Source: Cellvibrio sp. 79 (GTDB lineage Bacteria > Pseudomonadota > Gammaproteobacteria > Pseudomonadales > Cellvibrionaceae). Taken from it: DNA of 64,000 nucleotides. The notes under the pieces are model-generated. The model ran no database searches. It was not told where the DNA came from and saw only the letters and a program-made list of their open reading frames with translations. Shown here one piece after another: positions 54,012-62,656 of this stretch; position 1 is the stretch's first letter; each line of letters begins with the position of its first letter. The DNA lies in contig MVDH01000006.1 in assembly GCA_003056245.1 (NCBI GenBank), forward strand, positions 248,001 through 312,000. The letters run 5' to 3'. The position numbers and the translations under genes are program-made.

Positions 54012-56740
54012 TGATTTTTCTCCTCCTGCTCCAGCAGGATTAACGCCTGCAATGACAATTCATAAAGGGTTTGAATAGTTTTCAGTTGGGCGTCAATTTT
54101 TTCCAACACGTTTTGCCGCGCACAGGCTTCACATTCACGGCAGGCAGCGGCCAATTCCACAAGCCCCAAATTCGCTGCACTGTTTTTAAAATTGTGTGCA
54201 GTTTTATAAATTGATTCGGCATTGCGCGCGGTAACAGCCTCCGTTAGCTGCCGTAATAAACCGGGACTGGTTGCACGGAATAATTCGATAATTCGCAACA
54301 GTAAACCTTCGCGTAATTCACGCAACTGGCGAATAATTTGTTGATCGATCTCGATAATCGGTTCAGTGGCTTCAGCAATAACCGGTGCGGCGACAGCATC
54401 GGCTGCCGCTTGCCAACCATCAGCCAGTTGTTCTTCGCGAGTGGGTAACCAGCGCGCGAGCAATTCGTGCAATTGCTGTTGGGAAAAAGGTTTGCTCAGG
54501 TAATCATCCATTCCGCGCGCGAGGCAATTCTCGCGGTCACCGCTAATGGCATTTGCGGTCAACGCAACAATCGGTATCGAGGGCAACCCGAGTTCGCGCT
54601 CGCGTTCGCGAATGCGTGCGGTTGCCTCGAAACCATCCATCACCGGCATCTGGCAATCCATCAGGATCAAATCAAAACTTTCGACGTGGCAAATATCTGC
54701 TGCTTCCTGCCCGTTGTTGGCAATTTTCATCGTCACACCTAGCCGTTGCAGCATGACGCTCGCAACTTCCTGGTTCACCAGATTATCTTCCGCCAACAAA
54801 ACGCGCCCGGCGAGCCGTTGCAATTTATGTTCGCCGTTCGCCAATTCGATGACCGCCGGTGTGCGCAAACTGAAATCACCGGCCAACACTTGCGCAATCA
54901 AATTATGTAATTCCGATTGGCGCACGGGCTTGAGCAGCAAAGGTGCGCGCCGTGTGATTTCCGGGCGCGCCGCCATACCGGCGGAGCTCAACACAATAAT
55001 GGCCAGATTGTTAAAACGCGCATCGCCCGCCAACGCATCCAGCAATTGACCGCCGTCCATTTCCGGCATGGCCCAGTCAGTCAACATCAGCTCAAACGGT
55101 TTGCCTGATTGGTATTGCCGGTGCAGCAAAGCGATTGCCTCCGGCGCCGAGGATGCCATCACTGGAATCATGCCCCAGGATCTGAGCCAGTAATCCAGGA
55201 TTTCCCGGTTGGTGGGGTTGTCATCTACCACCAGCGTATGCAGTTTTTCGAAACCATCGACGAGTTGGTAATCGCGCGGATCTTCCACTCGCTGTACATC
55301 CAGCTCAAAGTGAAACCGGCTGCCCTCACCCGGCGTGCTGGTCAACTGGATTTCGGCGCCCATCATTTGCACCAGCCGCTGGGAAATGGTCAAACCCAAG
55401 CCGGTACCGCCGTATTTGCGCGCCATGGAAGAGTCGGCCTGCGTAAACGATTGGAACAGGCGCCTTTGTTGTTCCTGGCTGATCCCAATACCGGTATCGC
55501 GCACACAAACCCCCAAGCGCACCCGGTCACCCGCGTCAGCTATCAGGCTCACCGCAATTTCCACTTCACCGGACTCGGTAAATTTGATGGCGTTGCTCAA
55601 GAGGTTGGTAATGACCTGCCCCAGACGCGCTGAATCCCCCACCACCGATAATGGCGGCAACGGCGTTTTGCACAGCAATTCAAGATGCTTCCCCTGGGCA
55701 ATCGGTGCATAGCGTTCGGCAATATCCTCCACCAGCAGGTTGAGCTGGAACGGGCGATATTCGAGTTCCAGTTTGCCGGCTTCGATTTTGGAGAAGTCCA
55801 GAATGTCATTGATGATCAACAACAAGTCTTCACTGGAGCGGCGCGCCACGCGGGCAAAGCGTTTTTGTTTGGAATCCAGTTCGGTATCCAGCAACAGCCC
55901 CGTCATCCCCATAATGCCATTCAACGGCGTGCGGATTTCATGGCTCATTACCGCCAGGAATTCGCTCTTGGCTTTGCTCGCCGCCTCGGCCTGAACGCGG
56001 GCGGTTTCCAGCTCCAGGGTGCGGGCGATAACCCGTTGCTCCAGATGTTCGTGATGCAGGCGCAATTCGGCGTCCTGGTTTTCGATGCGGTCCAGCATAT
56101 TATTGAACCGCAGTGTCAGCCGGCCCACTTCATCCTGGGCGGCAGGCAATGGGGCGCGCTCGCGATAATTGCCCTCGTGGCCGATTCGCTCCGCCAGTTC
56201 GCTGAGCTTGCCCAGTGGCCGCAGTACCGAAGTGATCAACACCCGCGATAGAAACCCGCAAGTCAGGATCGCCACCAGGGCAATCAACAGAATCCAGATA
56301 AGCTGCCCGTAAAACTCCTGCCGTAACGGCTCCAGGGTGACATCCAGCTCAAGTTGGCCCAGGTTTTCCCCCTCCCAGCCCACATTCACTTTCACCTGGT
56401 TATCCACGGACATAACCGGCCCAGAACTGCGGTATTCAGCCAGCAATTGGCCATTGTCCAAGCGTAGGCGCGCCGACAACACCTTGGATTCCACCCGTAA
56501 CGCCTTGAGCGTTTGGCTGGCGGCCTCAGCATCAACAAACATACTGGGCGCTCCCAGATTGATGGCGGTCGCTTCCGCCAGCACCTGCATCTGCTTATTA
56601 ACCTGATCGCAAACATAATTGTATTGCTGCCAGCTACTGGCGAGGCTTGCCCCCAGCACAGCAATACTGGTGAGCAGCATGGTTAACAAGCCAATGCTGC
56701 GCGCGAGTGAGGTTGATTTTCGTGAGGGGAAACCGGGCAT
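54008..56740 (-). CDS. CHASE8-like hybrid sensor kinase with HPt domain
   Basis: Membrane hybrid histidine kinase of 910 residues. An N-terminal helix, a periplasmic segment of about 120 residues resembling CHASE8 ([27 protein letters not shown]), a second helix ([21 protein letters not shown]) and a HAMP linker lead into HisKA ([19 protein letters not shown]), HATPase ([15 protein letters not shown]), two receivers ([30 protein letters not shown]) and an HPt domain ([13 protein letters not shown]). The CHASE8 type is that of YfiN. It overlaps both flanking genes, including YfiR upstream. Confidence 0.92.
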   Translation of the reverse strand: MPGFPSRKSTSLARSIGLLTMLLTSIAVLGASLASSWQQYNYVCDQVNKQMQVLAEATAINLGAPSMFVDAEAASQTLKALRVESKVLSARLRLDNGQLLAEYRSSGPVMSVDNQVKVNVGWEGENLGQLELDVTLEPLRQEFYGQLIWILLIALVAILTCGFLSRVLITSVLRPLGKLSELAERIGHEGNYRERAPLPAAQDEVGRLTLRFNNMLDRIENQDAELRLHHEHLEQRVIARTLELETARVQAEAASKAKSEFLAVMSHEIRTPLNGIMGMTGLLLDTELDSKQKRFARVARRSSEDLLLIINDILDFSKIEAGKLELEYRPFQLNLLVEDIAERYAPIAQGKHLELLCKTPLPPLSVVGDSARLGQVITNLLSNAIKFTESGEVEIAVSLIADAGDRVRLGVCVRDTGIGISQEQQRRLFQSFTQADSSMARKYGGTGLGLTISQRLVQMMGAEIQLTSTPGEGSRFHFELDVQRVEDPRDYQLVDGFEKLHTLVVDDNPTNREILDYWLRSWGMIPVMASSAPEAIALLHRQYQSGKPFELMLTDWAMPEMDGGQLLDALAGDARFNNLAIIVLSSAGMAARPEITRRAPLLLKPVRQSELHNLIAQVLAGDFSLRTPAVIELANGEHKLQRLAGRVLLAEDNLVNQEVASVMLQRLGVTMKIANNGQEAADICHVESFDLILMDCQMPVMDGFEATARIRERERELGLPSIPIVALTANAISGDRENCLARGMDDYLSKPFSQQQLHELLARWLPTREEQLADGWQAAADAVAAPVIAEATEPIIEIDQQIIRQLRELREGLLLRIIELFRATSPGLLRQLTEAVTARNAESIYKTAHNFKNSAANLGLVELAAACRECEACARQNVLEKIDAQLKTIQTLYELSLQALILLEQEEKNQ

Positions 56741-57276
56741 TAGCTGGCACCTCCCGGTTTTTTGGCCAGCTTGAGCAATTGGCTACTGACTTTGACACCC
56801 GCTTGTTTAATGGCGGAATCGTTAATGGTGAATTCGATGCGGTCTTCCCGGGTACGGGTCAATACTATTCCCGCCCGTAAATCTTCCTGTTTGGGATCAT
56901 CAATAACCAGTAGCACCCCTTCGGGCATGACTGCTGGCAGTGGAATGTCGGCACCGGTGATGGGTACATAAATCAAATGGCAACGACCGGCATTCTGCTC
57001 GAGTTCGCTGGCGTCATCGACAAATAATACTTTGATGGTGACTTTTTGGGTGCTCTTGCTATCAATTTGTATCAGGGATTGACGGGTAGCGTCACGGGCA
57101 CCAATAGCGCACAGGATCAACTCATTACCCTGATTCGGCCATTCAATAAACTTGAGGAAGTTATAGACAAACGCCACACGCAACCCGGCCTCGGACGCCT
57201 GTGCCGATACACTCAGACTTTGTATCAAGAACATGAACCCCACGCCGGACACCAGGCATCGGCGCAAACTGTTCAT
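56740..57276 (-). CDS. YfiR family periplasmic regulator
   Basis: YfiR/DUF4154 protein of 178 residues. The start is set at [27 protein letters not shown], a clear signal peptide, rather than 14 codons upstream. The mature part shows [43 protein letters not shown] and [23 protein letters not shown], all family hallmarks. In YfiBNR this periplasmic protein represses the CHASE8 sensor YfiN in a redox-sensitive way. Here the adjacent partner is a hybrid kinase. The stop overlaps that kinase's ATG (TAATG). First gene of the operon. Confidence 0.92.
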   Translation of the reverse strand: MNSLRRCLVSGVGFMFLIQSLSVSAQASEAGLRVAFVYNFLKFIEWPNQGNELILCAIGARDATRQSLIQIDSKSTQKVTIKVLFVDDASELEQNAGRCHLIYVPITGADIPLPAVMPEGVLLVIDDPKQEDLRAGIVLTRTREDRIEFTINDSAIKQAGVKVSSQLLKLAKKPGGAS

Positions 57277-57550
57277 CAACCCCAACCACGCAACCAAACT
57301 CACCTCCCCTGGCTCCATAGCAGCTATGGAGTAAGGCGATTAATCAAATACCGAAGGAAACTTGCAGGACAATAACGGGAACACCACAACCTGCGAGCAC
57401 TAACCTTATAAGAAGTAATAAACCCTATGATTCATCAATCACTTGAGAATAGACCAGAGATCCGTTGACGGCGAAAACAATCCACTGGGCAAACCCTGAT
57501 CGCTAAGTGGTATCATGGCCGCCCTTCCGAATTACCCGAATGGTTTTGCT

Positions 57551-58399
57551 ATGTTGTTGTTTGTCGATAACCTCACCAATGTCGATTTCAGTTTCCTTGA
57601 CCCGCTGCGCGGACTGCTGGGTGAAACCTGGCTGGCAAATGTGCGCCTGCTCGGCGAGTTGGATGAGCAAGGCATGGTGTGCGACTTCGGCACCGTCAAG
57701 AAAATCACCCGCAAATGGCTGGATGACGAACTGGATCACCGCCTCGCCGTACCGGTGCGCTCACCTAACATTCGCATCACTGAAGACGGTAACTACATCA
57801 CCATCGAATGGAAATTCGGGGCCAGGGGCGAATTTATCAGCACGCGCTCACCGCGCGATGCGATCGCCCTGGTTGATGCCGAAGTGTTAACGCCGGAAAC
57901 CGTTGCCGCCTGGTGCATTACCCAACTGAAACAACATTTCCCGGTCAGTGTGCGTTTGGAGCTGGATTTCACCAGCGAGCCTATTGATGGGGCTTACTAT
58001 CACTACAGCCACGGCTTGAAAAAACACCTGGGCAATTGCCAGCGCATCGCCCATGGCCATAAATCGCGTATTGATATTTGGGCCAACGGTAAAAAATCGC
58101 CATTGCTGGAACAACATTGGGCCGATGAATGGGAAGATATTTATATCGGCACGCGCGAGGATATTGTCGGCAAACCGCAATTCGATGACATTGATTATTA
58201 TCGTTTTGCTTACGATGCCCAACAGGGCCCGTTTGAAATTACCCTGCCCCAACGCTGCTGTTATTTAATTGATACCGACAGCACCGTGGAATTTATTGCC
58301 TGGCACATCGCGCACAAAACCCGCCAGGCAAATCCGGAAACGTTTATTCGTGTGAAAGCCTATGAAGGGATTGGTAAAGGCGCTATCGCCGAAGCGTAA
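57551..58399 (+). CDS. 6-carboxytetrahydropterin synthase family protein, long form
   Basis: PTPS/QueD-family protein of 282 residues with two domain halves. The N-terminal half has GMVCDFGTVKKITRKWLDDELDH, and the C-terminal half has a zinc-type HYSHGLKKHLGNCQRIAHGHKSRIDIW (HxH region). Catalytic residues appear distributed as in long gammaproteobacterial homologues. Related enzymes make 6-carboxy-tetrahydropterin for queuosine or act on pterins; which applies here is not determined. ATG 57551 is used; an in-frame ATG at 57515 would add 12 residues. Neither has a strong ribosome-binding site. Confidence 0.82.
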   Translation: MLLFVDNLTNVDFSFLDPLRGLLGETWLANVRLLGELDEQGMVCDFGTVKKITRKWLDDELDHRLAVPVRSPNIRITEDGNYITIEWKFGARGEFISTRSPRDAIALVDAEVLTPETVAAWCITQLKQHFPVSVRLELDFTSEPIDGAYYHYSHGLKKHLGNCQRIAHGHKSRIDIWANGKKSPLLEQHWADEWEDIYIGTREDIVGKPQFDDIDYYRFAYDAQQGPFEITLPQRCCYLIDTDSTVEFIAWHIAHKTRQANPETFIRVKAYEGIGKGAIAEA

Positions 58400-58420
58400 G
58401 CGTTTAGCTCCTCACCAGCA

Positions 58421-58786
58421 TTAACGCAGCAGCATTAAAAACGGCACCAGCGTTAACGCCGTAACAAAAATAATGGCGCAGACCAATAATAAAAAACGAA
58501 TGGGCTGCGCACAAAAACGTTGCCACAACGTTGGGATCTGCCCGGCCTCTACCAATTCGGCATAGGTCGCTTGCTGTTGCGCAGAACGTTGTTGTTGATA
58601 ACTACGGATTAATTCGCGCGCGGTCTCTTCCTGCGAATTATCCGCCAGCCATATTGCATCCAACCCCACCCGGAAAAAACCGGCATCCGTTTCGTAATAA
58701 CGGATCTGGTTTTCATCCAGCAATGCCCGGATTTCCTGCGCTTCATCGGCGGGAACCTGGGCAAGTTTGAACAATAATCTGGCCAT
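58421..58786 (-). CDS. DUF6164 family membrane protein
   Basis: Protein of 121 residues. The N-terminal part (LFKLAQVPADEAQEIRALLDENQIRYYETDAG) resembles a PII-like signal-transducer fold of DUF6164 (DUF2007-like), and a single C-terminal helix (FLLLVCAIIFVTALTLVPFLMLL) anchors it to the membrane. Function unknown. It converges with the PTPS-like gene, 21 bases apart. Confidence 0.8.
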   Translation of the reverse strand: MARLLFKLAQVPADEAQEIRALLDENQIRYYETDAGFFRVGLDAIWLADNSQEETARELIRSYQQQRSAQQQATYAELVEAGQIPTLWQRFCAQPIRFLLLVCAIIFVTALTLVPFLMLLR

Positions 58787-59007
58787 AAATCATCAGTCAC
58801 TCGTCATGCGGGTTGCGCAGCATAGCAGTATTAATCCGCCAATAAAAATTGGCTGCTATAAGGCAAATCACCGGTGTTCGCTGATAAAGATCAATCACCC
58901 TTCAATAAAAGCCACCGGCTTGGGTGAACGGTTTCAATTTTTATTGTCATAAAGCTATGATCAGATGAACATCAATTCCATCGCACCTCCAAGTACAGGA
59001 ATATGCT

Positions 59008-60123
59008 TTGCTCTACAGGATCGAACAGGATGCTGACCAAACCGAATCCCGCAGTGAGTTATACCTGACGGGCGATTGGCATTTGGGAAAAACACCCGCG
59101 GCATCCGAATTGATTGCCGCACTACCCGCACAATGCCGGGAAATAATTCTTAACACCGGCGAATTAAAACAATGGGACTCCAGTCTCGCCGTTATGCTGT
59201 TACAACTAACACGTCATTGCGAACAACACGATATTCAGTTGGATCTACAACAAACATCTGAAAGCTTGCGTGAATTGCTCAAACTTGCCACCAGCATTCC
59301 GCCCTATCAATCAACCGAGGCAGACAACAAATCCAGCCTCCGTCAGAAAATAATAAAAGCACTGCGGGTTTTGGGCCAATCTGTTGAAGTTACGTTGGGG
59401 TTTATCGGCGAAGTCGCCATTGCATTTGGTAATTGGGTACGCGGCAACGCCAAAACACGGCGCCAGGATATTTTGTTTTTTGTTGAACAATCCGGTCCTC
59501 GCGCATTGGCAATCGTCACCCTGATTGCATTGCTGGTCGGCATGATTCTCGCTTATTTAGGTTCAGTGCAATTACGCCAATTGGGCGCGCAGGTTTATGT
59601 CGCCGATCTGGTTGCCATTGGAATGGTGCGCGAAATGGGCGCATTAATGACTGCAGTCATTATGGCGGGCCGCACCGGGGCCGCTTATGCAGCGCAATTG
59701 GGCACCATGCAAGTCAACGAAGAAATTGATGCGCTAAAGACCATGGGCATTTCCACCATGGAATTTTTAGTATTGCCGCGTTTAATCGCGTTGGTTTTAG
59801 TCATGCCATTACTATGCATTTACGCCGATGCCATCGGGATTGTTGGCGGCGCGATTGTGGCGACCAGCATGGATGTCAATTTCCTGCAGTATATTTTGCA
59901 AACCCAGGGCGCTGTGGATTGGGTAGATATTTCCGTAGGGTTAAGCAAAAGTATTTTTTTTGGAATTTTGATTGCATTGGCCGGATGCCAGGCTGGTATT
60001 TATTGCGGCCGCAATTCCGATGCGGTTGGAATGGCGGCAACGAATGCGGTAGTGCGCGCGATTGTTTATCTGGTTGTCGCTGATGCGGCATTTAATATTC
60101 TCTACGATAAAATGGGAATTTAA
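59008..60123 (+). CDS. MlaE-type ABC permease with N-terminal STAS domain
   Basis: Membrane permease of 371 residues. Residues 1-100 form a STAS-like domain (LYLTGDWHLGKTPAA; WDSSLAVMLLQLTRHC). The rest is MlaE/YrbE: LRQLGAQVYVADLVAIGMVREMGALMTAVIMAGRTGAAYAAQLGTM, EIDALKTMGIS and VADAAFNILYDKMGI. The TTG start has AGGA seven bases upstream and no in-frame ATG is nearby. The system moves phospholipids between membranes; the fused STAS replaces the separate MlaB. First of four co-directional genes. Confidence 0.9.
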   Translation: MLYRIEQDADQTESRSELYLTGDWHLGKTPAASELIAALPAQCREIILNTGELKQWDSSLAVMLLQLTRHCEQHDIQLDLQQTSESLRELLKLATSIPPYQSTEADNKSSLRQKIIKALRVLGQSVEVTLGFIGEVAIAFGNWVRGNAKTRRQDILFFVEQSGPRALAIVTLIALLVGMILAYLGSVQLRQLGAQVYVADLVAIGMVREMGALMTAVIMAGRTGAAYAAQLGTMQVNEEIDALKTMGISTMEFLVLPRLIALVLVMPLLCIYADAIGIVGGAIVATSMDVNFLQYILQTQGAVDWVDISVGLSKSIFFGILIALAGCQAGIYCGRNSDAVGMAATNAVVRAIVYLVVADAAFNILYDKMGI

Positions 60124-60125
60124 TT

Positions 60126-60887
60126 GTGGCCGACTCAACTGCTTTTATCAGCGTACACGACCTGAGCATCGGTTACGGTAGCCGGGTCGTGCAAGAACAT
60201 TTGAATTTCGAGATTCAAAAAAACGATATTTTTTTTATTATCGGTGGCAGCGGTTGCGGTAAAACCACCCTGTTAAAACACATGATTGGTTTGCTCGCCC
60301 CCAGCAAAGGTGAAGTGCTTTATGAGGGGATAAATTTTTATAAATCCGACGAAGAAACCCAATTACAGTTAATGCAACGCTGGGGAATTACTTATCAATC
60401 CGGAGCATTATTTTCCAGTATGTCACTCGCTGAAAACGTAGCCCTGCCCTTGCAGTTATATACTGATTTATCTGAAGCACAAATTGCGGAAACCGTTGCG
60501 TATAAATTAGCGCTGGTAGGTTTGGCCGGTTATGAAAAATTCTATCCGTCCGAATTGAGCGGTGGCATGCATAAACGCGCCGGACTCGCGCGTGCTATTG
60601 CGCTGGATCCGCAGCTATTATTTTTCGATGAGCCTTCGGCCGGATTGGACCCAATCAGTTCCCTGCGCCTGGACCAATTGATTGTGCAAATCTGTAAAGC
60701 ATTGAATTCCACCGTTATTATTGTGTCACATGAGTTACCGAGTATTTTATCCATAGGAACCAACTGCGTATTTCTGGATGCGCAAGCGAAAACCATGCTG
60801 GATTCCGGTGATCCCAAACAGTTACTGGAACACAGTGAACAGGAAAAAGTGCGGCAATTTTTAAGTCGCGCAGGTACAGCGAATTGA
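60126..60887 (+). CDS. MlaF-type ABC transporter ATPase
   Basis: ATPase of 253 residues. Walker A GGSGCGKTTLLKHMIG is near residue 38, signature SELSGGMHKRAGLARAIALDP near 143, Walker B LLFFDEPSAGLDPIS and switch His in VIIVSHE. This is the Mla subclass (GGMHKR). The GTG start is two bases after the permease stop, indicating coupling. The 3' end runs into a short tandem repeat array. Confidence 0.94.
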   Translation: MADSTAFISVHDLSIGYGSRVVQEHLNFEIQKNDIFFIIGGSGCGKTTLLKHMIGLLAPSKGEVLYEGINFYKSDEETQLQLMQRWGITYQSGALFSSMSLAENVALPLQLYTDLSEAQIAETVAYKLALVGLAGYEKFYPSELSGGMHKRAGLARAIALDPQLLFFDEPSAGLDPISSLRLDQLIVQICKALNSTVIIVSHELPSILSIGTNCVFLDAQAKTMLDSGDPKQLLEHSEQEKVRQFLSRAGTAN

Positions 60888-60941
60888 ACAACTACGGTAA
60901 ATTAAAAAACTACGGTAAATTAAAAAGTACGGCGAATTAAA
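60874..60941 (+). repeat. 18-bp tandem repeat array after mlaF
   Basis: Two perfect copies of ACTACGGTAAATTAAAAA (60891-60908, 60909-60926) are flanked by degenerate ones: GTACAGCGAATTGAACA before (which includes the mlaF stop) and GTACGGCGAATTAAA after. The pattern suggests slippage or duplication of the gene 3' end. Confidence 0.85.
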
Positions 60942-60975
60942 TCAACAGCGCAGCGGCGAAGAACACAGGAGTTTT

Positions 60976-61950
60976 ATGGGAAAATCCAAGTCTGTTGTAA
61001 TAGGTGCATTTATTGCCGGTGCGATTTTACTGGTCTTTATTGCATTGCTATTTTTTTCCGGTGGCCAACTCTTTTCACACAAAGAGCGAGTCATTATGTA
61101 CTTTACCGGATCAATACAAGGCTTGCAGGTTGGTGCGCCGATTAAATTAAAGGGAGTGGTACTCGGCGAAATTACCGAGATACAAATCAATTTCCAGAGC
61201 GATGATAAAAACGTGCTCACTGCTGTCACCGCCGATCTCGCGCTGCAACGCATTAATCGTAAAGGCGGCGACGTAGATCAGGAGTTTTTTGCAGAAGCCA
61301 TTACCCGTGGCTTGCGCGCCCAGCTGAATTATCAAAGTTTCCTGACCGGCTTGTTGTATGTGGAGCTGGATTTTTTCCCTGACACACCATCACAAATTTA
61401 TGGGTTCCAAAATGATCTATTGGAATTGCCTACGATTGGTACCGAGTTCGAAGAAATTGCCAAAACACTACAAGACCTCAATATCAAAGGTGTCATTGAT
61501 AACCTGGAAAAATTAAGCGCGAATATCGCCAAACTGGTTGAGAGCGGCGCAGTTGAGGAAACACTGGGCAGTGTGAAAAACGCCGCAGATTCAATCGATC
61601 AAACAGCTATTGGTTTGCGGAACGATGTCAACAATATCAGCCGGGATTTAACTAAAACAACAGGAGAGTTGACAACTTTATTAAAATCGCTCAATCAACA
61701 AGCCCCCGAAATTACAAACAACCTGAACAAAACATTGGTATCGTTGCAAAAAAGTATGGATCAATTCAATACAACGGCACAATCAATAGATACTACGTTT
61801 GCTGAAGATTCACCGCTCGTATATCAATTAAATCGCACACTGAAAGACGTTAGTCGTTCAGCCAACGCGTTGCATAATTTAAGCGATACCATTGAGCAAC
61901 AACCGGAATCGTTATTACGCGGCAAACAATCTGTGGATGGGGAGAACTAG
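60976..61950 (+). CDS. MlaD-like MCE-domain protein
   Basis: Substrate-binding MCE protein of 324 residues. An N-terminal anchor helix (AFIAGAILLVFIALLFFSGGQLF) leads to the MCE domain (VIMYFTGSIQGLQVGAPIKLKGVVLGEITEI) near residues 38-115. A long helical, coiled-coil-like C-terminal region follows (INNLEKLSANIAKLVE; LTKTTGELTTLLKSLNQQAPE), longer than MlaD of E. coli and like PqiB/LetB-related needles. It would bind lipid in the periplasm. Fed by the permease and ATPase. Confidence 0.93.
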   Translation: MGKSKSVVIGAFIAGAILLVFIALLFFSGGQLFSHKERVIMYFTGSIQGLQVGAPIKLKGVVLGEITEIQINFQSDDKNVLTAVTADLALQRINRKGGDVDQEFFAEAITRGLRAQLNYQSFLTGLLYVELDFFPDTPSQIYGFQNDLLELPTIGTEFEEIAKTLQDLNIKGVIDNLEKLSANIAKLVESGAVEETLGSVKNAADSIDQTAIGLRNDVNNISRDLTKTTGELTTLLKSLNQQAPEITNNLNKTLVSLQKSMDQFNTTAQSIDTTFAEDSPLVYQLNRTLKDVSRSANALHNLSDTIEQQPESLLRGKQSVDGEN

Positions 61951-62532
61951 ATGCTCAATAAAATGCTGTTGCTATTTATGGTGATCGCGCTCTGCGCCTG
62001 CAAAAGTTCACCCCATCGGGAATATTTTGCACTAAGTGCGACCGAGGCAGACTTTAAAGTCACGGAACAAACACCGGTAAACCATATTATCGGTATCGGG
62101 CCAGTGACCATTCCGGAATATCTACATCAAAATAAAATCAGTTTCTGGAAAACACCGCAACAATTAGTATTGCTGGATAACAACTACTGGGCCGAGCCTT
62201 TGGAGCGTGGAGTTATCCGCGTATTGGCATTGGAATTACAAGCCGCACATCGTGATTGGCGCGTATTGCAATTCCCCTGGGCCAACAACCAACGTCCGCA
62301 ATACTCGCTTAAAATCGACATTCAACGGTTCGATGCCTTTGCCGATCACGCTATAATTGAAGCCACCATCGACTGGATAAACCTGCAAACCAAAACCGTA
62401 GCCAGTAGCCAGCGAATAAAATTGCGCCAGGATTCCAAAGCAAATCCAGCTGCCATCGCCCAAGTATTTAGCGCATTGCTGCAACAATCCGCTCGTACAA
62501 TTACCCCGCCACCACTGCCCTTTAGCAAGTGA
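61951..62532 (+). CDS. ABC-type transport auxiliary lipoprotein (PqiC-like)
   Basis: Lipoprotein of 193 residues. The signal LLFMVIALCAC ends in a Cys lipobox; the mature part has IIGIGPVTIPEYLHQNKISFW and the DUF330-type fold (ALELQAAHRDWRVLQFPW; RIDIQRF-like KIDIQRFDAF). PqiC-type proteins sit at the outer membrane and complete the lipid transport path. The ATG directly abuts the MCE gene's stop. Last gene of the operon. Confidence 0.88.
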   Translation: MLNKMLLLFMVIALCACKSSPHREYFALSATEADFKVTEQTPVNHIIGIGPVTIPEYLHQNKISFWKTPQQLVLLDNNYWAEPLERGVIRVLALELQAAHRDWRVLQFPWANNQRPQYSLKIDIQRFDAFADHAIIEATIDWINLQTKTVASSQRIKLRQDSKANPAAIAQVFSALLQQSARTITPPPLPFSK

Positions 62533-62569
62533 TAGTTTTATCCTCGCACCCATTTTTTAATTAACGTCT

Positions 62570-62600
62570 AGACTCTGTAGGCATAGCAATTACAGAGTCT
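62570..62600. repeat. Inverted repeat before the glucan phosphorylase gene
   Basis: AGACTCTGTA (62570-62579) and TACAGAGTCT (62591-62600) form a perfect 10-bp inverted repeat with an 11-base spacer. No T run follows, so it is more likely an operator or mRNA hairpin than a terminator. Confidence 0.65.
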
Positions 62601-62656
62601 GTTGGTTAACCAGCCAAACAATTTATTCAACGCCACTTTGGCGAAGGATGGATGTT

